64,000 nucleotides of DNA, taken from the NCBI GenBank assembly GCA_023630585.1, contig CM042566.1:14858754-14922753 (forward strand). Direction: 5' to 3'. The stretch's first letter is position 1; every line of letters begins with the position of its first letter. This DNA comes from Cranoglanis bouderius. Its lineage: Eukaryota; Chordata; Actinopteri; Siluriformes; Cranoglanididae. Shown one piece after another: positions 54,607 through 64,000 of this stretch. The translations under genes were made by a program, and so were the position numbers. Below the pieces are notes generated by a model. It saw nothing but the letters and a program-made list of their open reading frames with translations, did no database searches and was not told the DNA's origin.

Positions 54607-56115
54607 CAGGTGCATCTCAATAAATTAGAATGTCGTGGAAAAGTTCATTTATTTCAGTAATTCAACTCAAATTGTGAAACTCGTGTATCAAATAAATTCA
54701 ATGCCACAGACTGAAGTAGTTTAAGTCTTTGGTTCTTTTAATTGTGATGATTTTGGGTCGCATTTAACAAAAACCCACCAATTCACTATCTCAACAAATT
54801 AGAATATGGTGACATGCCAATCAGCTAATTAACTCAAAACACCTGCAAAGGTTTCCTGAGCCTTCAAAATGGTCTCTCAGTTTGGTTCACTAGGTAAGCC
54901 ACAAACATTCATTGCCAAAGAAGCTGGCTGTTCACAGAGTGCTGTATCCAACCATGTTAACAGAAAGTTGAGTGGAAGGAAAAAGTGTGGAAGAAAAAGA
55001 TGCACAACCAACCGAGAGAACCGCAGCCTTATGAGGATTGTCAAGCAAAATCGATTCAAGAATTTGAGTGAACTTCACAAGGAATGGACTGAGGCTGGGG
55101 TCAAGGCATCAAGAGCCACCACACACAGACGTGTCAAGGAATTTGGCTACAGTTGTCGTATTCCTCTTGTTAAGCCACTCCTGAACCACAGACAACGTCA
55201 GAGGAGTCTTACCTGGGCTAAGGAGAAGAAGAACTGGACTGTTGCCCAGTGGTCCAAAGTCCTCTTTTCAGATGGGAGCAAGTTTTGTATTTCATTTGGA
55301 AACCAAGGTCCTAGAGTCTGGAGGAAGGGTGGAGAAGCTCATAGCACAAGTTGCTTGAAGTCCAGTGTTAAGTTTCCACAGTCTGTGATGATTTGGGGTG
55401 CAATGTCATCTGCTGGTTTTGGTCCATTGTGTTTTTTGAAAACCAAAGTCACTGCACCCGTTTACCAAGAAATTTTGGAGCACTTCATGCTTCCTTCTGC
55501 TGACCAGCTTTTTGAAGATGCTGATTTCATTTTCCAGCAGGATTTGGCACCTGCCCACACTGCCAAAAGCACCAAAAGTTGGTTAAATGACCATGGTGTT
55601 GGTGTGCTTGACTGGCCAGCAAACTCACCACACCTGAACCCCATAGAAAATCTATGGGGTATTGTCAAGAGGAAAATGAGAAACAAGAGACCAAAAAATG
55701 CAGATGAGCTGAAGGCCACTGTCAAAGAAACCTGGGCTTCCATACCACCTCAGCAGTGCCACAAACTGATCACCTCCATGCCACGCCGAATTGAGGCAGC
55801 AATTAAAGCAAAAGGAGCCCCTACCAAGTATTGAGTACATGTACAGTAAATGAACATACTTTCCAGAAGGCCAACAATTCACTAAAAATGTTTTTTTTTA
55901 TTGGTCTTATGAAGTATTCTAATTTGTTGAGATAGTGAATTGGTGGGTTTTTGTTAAATGTGAGGCAAAATCATCACAATTAAAAGAACCAAAGACTTAA
56001 ACTACTTCAGTCTGTGTGCATTGAATTTATTTAGTACACGAGTTTCACAATTTGAATTGAATTACTGAAATAAATGAACTTTTCCACGACATTCTAATTT
56101 ATTGAGATGCACCTG
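54607..56115 (+). mobile_element. Tc1 transposon, complete, with open transposase
   Basis: 1509 bp between TA dinucleotides (54605-54606 and 56116-56117). Ends CAGGTGCATCTCAATAAATT and its inverse; the inverted repeats extend about 200 bp (AACCCACCAATTCACTATCTC near the inner edge on both sides). Carries the one uninterrupted transposase in the window. Lies in the sense direction in bicra intron 1. Confidence 0.93.
54869..55834 (+). CDS. Tc1 transposase, uninterrupted 321-codon frame
   Basis: A cut-and-paste DDE transposase that would bind its own terminal repeats and insert at TA. Residues 1-110 are the DNA-binding region (FIAKEAGCSQSAVSNHVNRK as first helix-turn-helix, a GRKKCGRKR basic linker, KASRATTHRRVKEFGYSCR as second). 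The catalytic core has FSDGSKF (Asp), FQQDLAPAHTAK (Asp) and SPHLNPIENLWG (Glu). All three acidic residues are present. Two neighbouring conserved positions differ from the family pattern: SDES is SDGS and SPDLNP is SPHLNP. Length is slightly under the usual 330-345. Ends KAKGAPTKY. Activity cannot be judged from sequence. Confidence 0.9.
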   Translation: MVSQFGSLGKPQTFIAKEAGCSQSAVSNHVNRKLSGRKKCGRKRCTTNRENRSLMRIVKQNRFKNLSELHKEWTEAGVKASRATTHRRVKEFGYSCRIPLVKPLLNHRQRQRSLTWAKEKKNWTVAQWSKVLFSDGSKFCISFGNQGPRVWRKGGEAHSTSCLKSSVKFPQSVMIWGAMSSAGFGPLCFLKTKVTAPVYQEILEHFMLPSADQLFEDADFIFQQDLAPAHTAKSTKSWLNDHGVGVLDWPANSPHLNPIENLWGIVKRKMRNKRPKNADELKATVKETWASIPPQQCHKLITSMPRRIEAAIKAKGAPTKY

Positions 56116-56121
56116 TATATA

Positions 56122-57612
56122 CAGTACTGTGCGAAAGTTTTAGGCAGTTGTGAAAAAGAAATGCTGTAAAGAAAGAATGCTTTCAAAAATAGACATGTTA
56201 ATAGGTTATATTTATCAATTAACAAAATGCAAAGTGAGTGAACACAAGAAAAATCTACATCAAATCAATATTACCCCCCTTTGCCTTCAAAACACCATCA
56301 ATTCTTCTAGGTACACTTGCACACAGTAGGAACTCGGCAGGTAAGTTGGCCCAGACATCTTGGATAACTAACTACGGTTCTTCTGTGGATTTAGGCAGTC
56401 TCAGTTGCTTCTCTCTCTTCATCACTTCCAAGACTCCTTGTTCTTTATGCTGATGATAGTTCTTAATGACTTTTGCTGTATGCTTGGGGTTGTTGTCAGG
56501 CTGCAGAATAAATTTGGGGCCAGTCAGATGCCTCTTTGATGGTATTGCATGATGGATAAGTATCTGCCTGTACTTCTCAGCATTGAGGAGACCATTAATT
56601 CTGACCAAATCCTCAACTCCATTTGCAGAAATGCAGCCCTAAACTTGCAAGGAACCTCCACCATGCTTCACTGTTGCCTGCAGACACTCATTTGTGTACT
56701 GCTCTCCAGCCCTTTGGCAACAAACTGCCTTCTGCTACAACCAAATATGTCAAATTTTGACTCATCAGTCCTGAGCACCTGATGCCATTTTTCTGCACCC
56801 CAGTTCCTGTGTTTTCGTGTGTAGTTGAGTCGCTTGGCCTTGTTTCCATGTCAGAGGTATGGCTTTTTGGCTGCAAATCTTCCATGAAGGCCACTTCTGA
56901 CCAGGCTTCTCCAGACAGTAGATGGGTGTACCAGGGTCCCACTGGTTTCTGCTAGGTCTGACCTGATGGCACTGCTGGACATCTTCCAATTACGAAGGTA
57001 AGTAAGCCTGATGTGTCTTTCAAGTTTCATTGGCCGACCACTGCGTCTACGATCCTCAGTGTTGCCCGTTCCTTTGTGCTTCTTCAAAAGAGCTTGGACA
57101 GCACATCTGGAAACCCCTGTCTGCCTTGAAAATTCTGCCTGGGAGAGTCCTTGCTGATATAACTTCCTTCTGTCTTTGCTGTGCTCAGTCTTGCCATGGT
57201 GTTTAACTTTTGACAGTAAACTGTCTTCAGCAACCTCACCTTGTTAGCAGAGTTTGGCTGTTCCTCACCCAGTTTTATTCCTCCTACACAGCTGTTTCTG
57301 TTTCAGTTAATGATTGTGTTTCAACCTACATATTGAATTAATGATCATTAGCACCTGTTTGGTATAACTGTTTACTCATACACCTGACTATATGCCTACA
57401 AAATCCCTGAATTTGTGCAAGTGTACCTAGAAGAATTGATGCTGTTTTGAAGGCAAAGGTGATTTTGATATAATATTGATTTGTTGTAGATTTTTCTTAT
57501 GTTCACTCACTTTGCGTTTTGTTAATTGATAAATATAAACTATTAACATGTCTATTTTTGAAAGCGTTCTTACTTTACAGCATTTTTTTCACACATGCCT
57601 AAAACTTTACAT
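56122..57612 (-). mobile_element. Tc1 transposon, third in tandem
   Basis: Left end CAGTACTGTGCGAAAGTTTTA follows TA at 56120-56121, six bases after the previous Tc1. The degraded right end is near 57612 (CATGCCTAAAACTTT). The terminal sequence matches the MITEs at 11162 and 44009. Confidence 0.83.
56372..57197 (-). pseudogene. Tc1 transposase pseudogene
   Basis: ATG at 57197 is followed by early frame changes. 56851-57087 carries the DNA-binding linker and second helix-turn-helix (GNTEDRRRSGRPMKLERHIR, SAIRSDLAETSG). 56688-56990 spans the first catalytic motif region (TDESKFDIFG in a shifted frame). 56372-56608 has FILQPDNNPKHTAK (second Asp) and the end of the core. Many frameshifts, inactive. 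Confidence 0.8.
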
Positions 57613-57625
57613 TAGTAAAACATTA

Positions 57626-57626
57626 C

Positions 57627-57675
<49 letters not shown>

Positions 57676-57690
57676 TAGATAGATAGATAA
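57626..57690. repeat. (TA)n(GA)n(GATA)n compound microsatellite
   Basis: TA run 57626-57642, GA run 57643-57670, then ATAG units, just left of the first bicra coding exon. Confidence 0.95.
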
Positions 57691-57762
57691 TATTGTTGTT
57701 TATAAACCTTGTTATTTATTTTTTATTCTTTATTATTCTTATTTATTTATTTTTTAGTTGAC

Positions 57763-57803
57763 ATGGATGATGAAGATGGCAGGTGCTTGCTAGATGTAAT
57801 TTG
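57763..57803 (+). CDS. bicra: bicra coding exon 1
   Basis: The ATG at 57763 sits in an exon beginning at 57758 after TTTTTTAG. It encodes MDDEDGRCLLDVI plus two bases and ends at donor TG-GTAAGT. The start is chosen because it matches the known BICRA N-terminus. Confidence 0.95.
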
Positions 57804-60800
57804 GTAAGTGTACACATCTTAAAATAGTATACCACCTTCTAATTGGAATTTGAATTGAATTTGAGTGGTTGTCCTTGATTTACAGTGACCCACAAGCTCT
57901 CAATGACTTTCTTCATGGATCAGAAACACAGGTGAGTAATACTCTATAACAGTAGTAGTTAACCAGGTGACATTACAAAACTGTACAATTAAGGGTACTT
58001 TCACATATGTACCATTTAATCAGTTTAAATCGAAATGGTGGACTTAATCCTCTGTGCGGTTCACAAGGTGGTCTCAGTCAGCTCCCATGCAAACTTTAGC
58101 ACAGTTCAATTGCTGTGAGAGAGTGATTCAACCCTTTTTGACCCAGTCGAAGGAAGAGAACCAGCCATGCTGTGTATTTATGGTTGCAGGCCGCAGATTC
58201 ACTGTTAAACTTACCTACGAAGAGCAATGTGAGCCAAAGGACAGTGCTGCAGAAATACAATTTGTATACTGGACTGAAGAAGAAAAATAATAAATGCTAC
58301 TTCTGATACCCAAAATGTTTTAAAGTAGAGACTTATAATTATAGTACCTATTTATAATACAAAACTATTATAAATGATATTAATAATCATAATTATAATC
58401 AGTGATTTCTACATGCACTTGTTTGTCTACCTTTACCCATTGCTTTATTTCTGACTAATTGGTCGTCAACAACATCTTCAGTCCCATCACACACACATCT
58501 CATCCAATGTTTTTTGCTTTTTGATTCATTAAGTTATTTTAATAATGTACTGTGGAATTAAACCAAATTGAAACCAAAAGTATCAGTAATGCTCTGATTA
58601 AGCAAATGGGTTAATTGTTGTGAAAACACCCTAAAACACAGCTTTCAAAAAGTAGCTTTTAACTATCACACAAACGCTCAAAAAAATGTGTGCAACACAT
58701 TAGCCTAAATTTTCCCTTCCACTTCAGCTCCTTTCCAGGTGATTGTTTCTACTTCTTTATCTTCTTTAGAATATGATTGCATAGAATTTCACCCTTATAT
58801 TTTCTCTTCTATTAATTCACAATATTGACATACTAATCTAATGTTTCCTATCATTTGCATCCTGTTTACCTTTCCTTTCCCAACTGTCTTGTTGCTAACT
58901 TATGGTTGTACGTTTTGTGCTTTGGTGGGTCTGGACACTGTCCTCACTATGCTTCTCCTTTGCTTTTCCACTTTGGCTACTTTGTCTTTCTGCATTTTCT
59001 ACCTGTCCCCTTGTGCCTTGTCTGTGGTGTGGTGGTCTGTCCTATTCTGGATATGCCTGTCTGTAGCTGGACACTGATGACCTTTTGGATGGCTCAAGTG
59101 ACCCGTCCAGCTCGTTCTTCTCCAGCACTGGGGTAAGTATATTCCCCTCTTTTCCCCCCCTTCTCTGTCTATGTTCCCTTACGCATCATGCCTTCTCCAG
59201 CCCCACCCATCAGATCAGATTCAAACATGCCAGCAGCCAATCGATAGGGATAACTAGGCCACTGGAGGCATACCATCTCGTAGCCATTCAGACCTTTTGT
59301 TTGCTTTTCCCTTAATAACATGATCTATTGTCTGCATGAAAAAATTGCTTTTTCTGTCTCTTCTAGGAACATGTTCCTGAAATCCAACCACCGGCTCAGC
59401 TGTCGACGAGTGAGCCATCTGGGCTTCCCCGGGTCAGTGTTGATTTGGACTTTCTAGAAGACGATGACATCCTTGGGGCCTCACCGGAAGAAGGAGATAG
59501 TGAAAGCAATGGTGTTGGGTCAAATCACGAGCCTTGTGATATTTTGCAGCAGAGTCTGGCAGAAGCCAATATCACAGAGCAGAGCCTCCAAGAAGCAGAG
59601 GCTGAGCTTGACCTCAGCTCATTTGGGCTAACTAGTCTGACACAGGTGGTCCAACCACTGCCTGATGCTGGTATGCCAGGGGTGGGCATTGCAGGAACTA
59701 CACAAATCTTTCCTGGCCAGGGCACCACTACCACACCTTCCAGTGCAACCACCGATATGCTTGGCTCAGTTCTGGCACATCAAGGGATGCAGCTTCAACC
59801 CCAGGTCATGAACAAAGCCATCAATGTCCAGCCATTCATGCAGCAAGTTGGACTTGGAAATGTGACCCTTCAACCCATTTCAAGCCTTCAGACCCTACCA
59901 AATGGAAGCCAGTCTGGACATCTGGGCATTGGACAGATTCAGGTTGTGGGTCAGTCCACTGTAATGACTATCAATCCATCAGGGCAACATATCCTGACCA
60001 AAACCATGGGCGGCTATCCTCTACACCAGCCTGGACTGGATGCTGCAAGTGCTGGGGCCCAGGCTGGTCTTGGAGGTTCTGTGCTTAGCTCTGGAGGGGG
60101 ACTGTTGATTCAGGGAGGCAAGGCCACTTTAGGTTCTCCATCATTGAATGGCCCAGCTATTTGTGTCAGCAGCACTAACACCAACAGCAGTGGTACCACA
60201 ATGGCTGCACCAAGTGGTATAGTGGGATTTACTCGTGGTCCTTTAAATACAGGAACTCAGTCTCAGACTCAAAACCAAGTCATGCAGAATGTCATCATCC
60301 AGCGGACACCAACTCCAATACAGCCTAAACCTCCCCAAGGGAGCACCATCCAACCCAAATCCTTCAAACAACAGCCGCAAATGCCAGCCACACATACATT
60401 GCAAAATGATGGCAATAAAACTCTTGGGGTGCAGCAAGTCCCAGCATCTGCAGCTCAGAATGTAGCCTTCCTCACTGGCAAGCCAAGTTCAAATGTAGTT
60501 CTGAGTACACAGACCACCACACAGGGGACACAATTTTCCCAAGCCCTGTTTAAGCAACATAGCAATCCTACATCAGGCAAGCCTCTTAGTGTTCACTTGC
60601 TAAATCAGCAGGGCAGCATTGTCATTCCTTCCCAGGCTGTCTTACAAGGGCAGAATCATCAGTTCCTCCTGCCTCAGCTTCAGACTGGAGGTCAAATCCT
60701 GGCCCAGCAAACTGGCGGACATATTATTACCAGTTCCGGGCCAGGTGGACAAATTATCGCTGCCAATCAAATCTTGGCAACCAATCAAAATATAAATCTA

Positions 60801-61861
60801 GGGCAGGTATTGGCCCCTCAAGGTCATCCTGGTGCTGCCCACATTCTTTCTGGACCCATACAGCTTCAACCAGGTCAGATGGGCCACCCCACACTGTTCC
60901 AGATGCCTGTTTCTTTAGCCCAGTCACAGAATCAAGCTCATTCAGTTACAGGACATGTTCAAACTGTTATACAAGGCATGCCTATACAGAGTTCCTTGTC
61001 AATAGAGGGCCTCAGCCCAGCTGTCAGTTTGCAGCCAACCCTTCAGCAGCAGTCTGGTGGTGTTACTGGAAACAGCAGCACTGGAGTAGCAGCCATGCCC
61101 CAGTGCCAACCAAGTGAGAGCATAACTGAACTCGGTACCTCCACTGAGCAAGCAGCCCAAACCCAGCCCCAACCCTCTATCCTTACTGTCCAGACAGGTC
61201 CTTCAGTTTCAGCCACTATGTTGATTCCCTCCTCTACATCTCCATCTTCTACATTAACTACATCTACGACCTCGGTGAGCACAGTGGGCTTGGCCTCTCA
61301 GGTCCAGCACAGCCCAGGAAAGGTGTTGTTCACTCCACCAAGCTCCAGCATTATCCTTAGCCAGGAGCCTGTGCAGATGTTCCTGCAGCAGGTTGGTATG
61401 CTCTTGATTATATTTTGTTTGTTGTATTTAAAATATGTGTATTATCTAACAAACTATATTTAGCAGTAAAACCATTATAGACTTGATACCAGGGCCATGT
61501 CCACTAGTCAGATTTAATGCACAATGTAGCATCCATGCAGACATGCAAATCTATTTTGAGATTTATGTCTGGTATAATTGAAAGTTTTTTCAATGTAGAG
61601 CCCTGCTGAACGTTCCCTAGTTTGGATTACTGTTTTACCTCTCCCTTCCTGACCTGATAAATGTGCTCATGTCAGGATCAGCAGCACCAAGCAGGGAAAG
61701 AGCCACATGCCTCTGTGGGTGTACCTGCATCTGTTATCGTCAGCGGTGGCAGCTCTGGTTCCGCCCCTACAGCCCATGATGGCCCATTAACTGAAACTCG
61801 CCCAGGGGAGAATGCAAGTCCTTCCCTTGGCCCTGCTGACATGGCAGCATTGGTTAACAAG
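57763..61861 (+). CDS. bicra: BRD4-interacting chromatin-remodelling associated protein (N-terminal part)
   Basis: bicra (GLTSCR1) is a defining subunit of the non-canonical BAF (GBAF) chromatin-remodelling complex and acts in the nucleus with BRD9. Five exons join in phase: 57763-57803, 57886-57931, 59067-59132, 59367-61391 and 61676-61861, giving 788 codons. Recognition rests on the N-terminus (MDDEDGRCLLDVICDPQALN), VDLDFLEDD, CDILQQSLAEANITEQSL, QPFMQQVGLGNVTLQPI, RTPTPIQPKP, SVHLLNQQGSIVIPSQ and ASVIVS, which match BICRA better than its paralogue BICRAL. The region is Gln/Ser/Thr/Pro-rich and disordered in type. The conserved C-terminal GLTSCR domain would lie beyond the window. Confidence 0.95.
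57886..57931 (+). CDS. bicra: bicra coding exon 2
   Basis: Acceptor TTTACAG, donor ACAG-GTGAGT. Completes the split Cys codon, then DPQALNDFLHGSETQ; ends in phase 0. Confidence 0.95.
57992..58632. mobile_element. hAT-like MITE in bicra intron 2
   Basis: The ends AGGGTACTTTCACA and TGTGAAAACACCCT form imperfect inverted repeats 641 bp apart. Contains an unexplained 78-codon open frame (58054-58290). No clear target duplication. Confidence 0.5.
59067..59132 (+). CDS. bicra: bicra coding exon 3
   Basis: Acceptor CTGTAG, donor TGGG-GTAAGT. Encodes LDTDDLLDGSSDPSSSFFSSTG in 22 whole codons; LDxDDLLD is conserved in BICRA. Confidence 0.93.
59367..61391 (+). CDS. bicra: bicra coding exon 4 (large)
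   Basis: 2025 bp, 675 whole codons, acceptor TCTTCTAG, donor CAGCAG-GTTGGT. It begins EHVPEIQPPAQ, passes VDLDFLEDDD and the ANITEQ block, and ends LSQEPVQMFLQQ, matching BICRA order throughout. The open frame runs on into the intron to 61463, but homology stops at the donor. Confidence 0.95.
61676..61861 (+). CDS. bicra: bicra coding exon 5
   Basis: Acceptor CATGTCAG, then DQQHQAGKEPHASVGVPASV, matching the BICRA segment ending VPASVIVS. Donor AACAAG-GTAGAT after 62 whole codons is the best candidate; the frame otherwise stops at 61936. The exon end is less certain than its start. Confidence 0.8.
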
Positions 61862-63027
61862 GTAGATGAGCTTGTGCTCTGCACTAAGCCCCACCCACTT
61901 GTTGCTGGCACTGCTGCATATAGAGCTGAACAGTAACTGACCAATTTTTCAACGGCCTTGGTTCAGGAAGTAAATTTCCTATTCATTTTAATTGAAGACA
62001 TCTTAAAATAGAGTTTGGCGCATTAAAAAAAACCAACCAGCTATATTATGAATCACCTTATGACAATTGTTTCAAAACAAAAAATATTTTTGAAAAATGG
62101 GAGTACACTATACTATTGACTTTTACAAAGGAATAAACTATGGATCACATTAAGCATGGCAAATGATATGAGTAAACTGTAAACTGTTTTCTCCAAAGGT
62201 GGTGTTTTTGTAAATATGCTAGTGTTTCTTAAATACAGTATATATTGTAGTTTTGTGTACAAGCAACATAGTGCATCATGTATTGTTCTAGTGTCATTGT
62301 TCTTCACTTTTTGTTGTTTTAGCCTGGCATGTATGAAGAATTAAGAATATTTATGCTGGTTTATGGATTGGGGAAACACTAAACCTGCTCAGTCTCTCTG
62401 AGATTATGCTGTCCAGTCTAACAGCATAACTGGCATAAGTGGAGAGTGTGAATTCAATAGTCTTAACTAAATAAATAAATATGCCTATGATAAAATAGTG
62501 AAATGATTAGATGCAGCAATAAATATTTAAATTTGTCAATAAATAAATAATGTTCTAATCATAACATACTCATTATTCTGAAGTATTATTTGATCATACT
62601 CATTTTCATACATACATCTTCACTGTGGGTCAAAATAGCATCAGCTTTTAAAGTCTGTCTGTTTGATCAGCTAAAGAAACCATTGCATTTCAGAGCTCAC
62701 TAAGGTCTATCGTGGTTCCATCTGCCTGAAATCTATCATAACTTTGCCACACAAGTTTACCAACAGGTAGTCTCATGGTAGAGTACTGCCCTCTCCAGGC
62801 AAAAATAATTGATAGCAAAGGATTAGCCAATCACTGAATAGGTTCAACCCCATTTGAGCTGACTGACAGATTACAACAGAATGAAATTATTGTGTTGTTT
62901 TGAAATAAAATTCTCATTATGAAATACACATAATCTTTTTTTGGGAAAAAAGGCATTTTGAAATAAAACCTGTTATGAAATAAAAAGGAACTGAGGTGTA
63001 ACAATGTAACTGTAAAAGAATAGACAC

Positions 63028-63099
<72 letters not shown>

Positions 63100-64000
63100 T
63101 GCTGTATTTTTAAAAAAATATTTATATCATAGGCATATTTAGTTAATTTTGACTAAAATGGCATTCCATACTAATCAAGCACATATCCAATACACCAATA
63201 CATGCTGTAGTAGTTACCATTTCCATGGTTACAGCATCAGTATCTCTCATTAATGGGCCTTACTTTAAGTGCCTCACCAGTACTTCTAAGTTAAATATAT
63301 ATTGTATAAAAAATAATGTTGAAACTAGACTGGCCAGTGAATTCTACAGGAGCATCAATTATTGTCTAACAATCTCATAGTCATTCTTAATCAGTTTACA
63401 TGTTATTGCTAATAATCAAATTAGCTATGGCAAAAATTTGTGGCATTTTACTTCCAAAACCTGACTGTTCAGCTCTATTGGAACACCTTATAATCTAGTG
63501 AAACTGCTCCCTCTCCGTGAACGCACGCGTGCACACTTTTTTGCTGGACCTCACATTCTGCCATGCCTTTCCTCTTAGCATTGTGTCCTCCTTTCAGTTG
63601 CTATGCCAGTCTGATTCTGGTCTGCATTATAATTTTGTTAATTTGTTGCTTTTCCTTCCTTCCCTGCTAATTTCCATGGTCCACTATTCATTAGATTCTG
63701 TGCTATGTGAGGTAATGACAGCATGATGTGTTGTTGTTCTTCAGTAATGTGATGTTTTACTTGTCCTCATGTCTATAATTTTAAGGATGTAGTGGTGTAG
63801 TGTTTTTAATTCCCATAGAAATAATGTAAAATGCACCAGGAGCATCTCTGCAACTTCTCATAAAATTGTCCCAAATAGCTAGTCAGCTATGAAACTATTA
63901 GCAGGGATAGTTGACGAAACGTGGAATTAATGGCTATTTTTCATGTATATAATTTTGGGAAAATGTCTTGAAATAAAGGTGGTACAGTCATGCAGCAGGT
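61862..64000 (+). other. bicra: bicra intron 5 (to window end)
   Basis: No further exon recognised. Contains a long (TA)n run at 63033-63095 and AT-rich sequence. Confidence 0.7.
63033..63095. repeat. (TA)n microsatellite
   Basis: About 31 perfect TA units in bicra intron 5. Confidence 0.95.

Noticed and set aside
59525..59752. Minus-strand frames over bicra exon 4
   Set aside because: Antisense shadows of a confirmed coding exon.
61392..61463. Extension of bicra exon 4 to its in-frame stop as a short isoform
   Set aside because: The added residues (hydrophobic, AT-rich) match nothing and begin at a splice donor; intron retention cannot be excluded but is not supported.
63517..63726. Next bicra exon
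   Set aside because: A pyrimidine-rich AG precedes 63598, but no bicra-like residues or donor follow.

Overview
The window is vertebrate, almost certainly teleost, nuclear DNA. It holds one recognisable host gene and about 57 kb dominated by nested transposable elements. The evidence for a teleost is the mix of elements: many different Tc1/mariner families with TA target duplications, RTE-clade and L2-like LINEs, BEL/Pao, a gamma-like endogenous retrovirus, hAT elements and Tc1-derived MITEs. The species cannot be named from sequence alone.

Host gene: bicra (GLTSCR1) lies on the + strand at the right end. Five in-phase coding exons run from an ATG at 57763 to a splice donor after 61861, and the gene continues past the window. 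A GC-rich stretch ending in a splice donor at 51809 is a plausible promoter and untranslated first exon. Intron 1 then holds three Tc1 elements back to back, one with an uninterrupted 321-codon transposase.

Left part (1-24 kb): a Tc1 cut by the window edge; a decayed BEL/Pao element split by an RTE LINE with a 20-bp target duplication; an endogenous retrovirus inserted in a Tc1; a Tc1 that contains a MITE that contains a gag-only LTR element; another Tc1; an L2-like LINE; an LTR-like repeat with a tRNA-like segment; and a 71-bp minisatellite split by a Tc1.

Middle (24-41 kb): two copies of one LTR-retroelement segment. Copy 1 holds a 1220-bp hAT element with an 8-bp duplication and runs into a gag fragment. 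Copy 2 holds a 9.1-kb gag-only LTR element (30865-39947) with an ATAGT duplication; copy 1 preserves the empty site. This element is the most interesting object in the window. Its Gag is followed by a zinc finger whose eight Cys/His ligands have exactly the spacing of the methionine aminopeptidase 1 C6H2 finger, then by long coding minisatellites and a 2-kb satellite that is open in most frames. An RTE LINE sits in its 5' LTR with a 9-bp duplication. A simpler relative without the finger lies at 11545-13507.

Right-middle (41-51 kb): a minus-strand gene relic with gypsy/Ginger-type integrase domains spread over exons with good splice junctions, a LINE relic, a truncated Tc1 and otherwise anonymous AT-rich DNA. 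No CRISPR arrays, rRNA genes or intact tRNA genes were seen.
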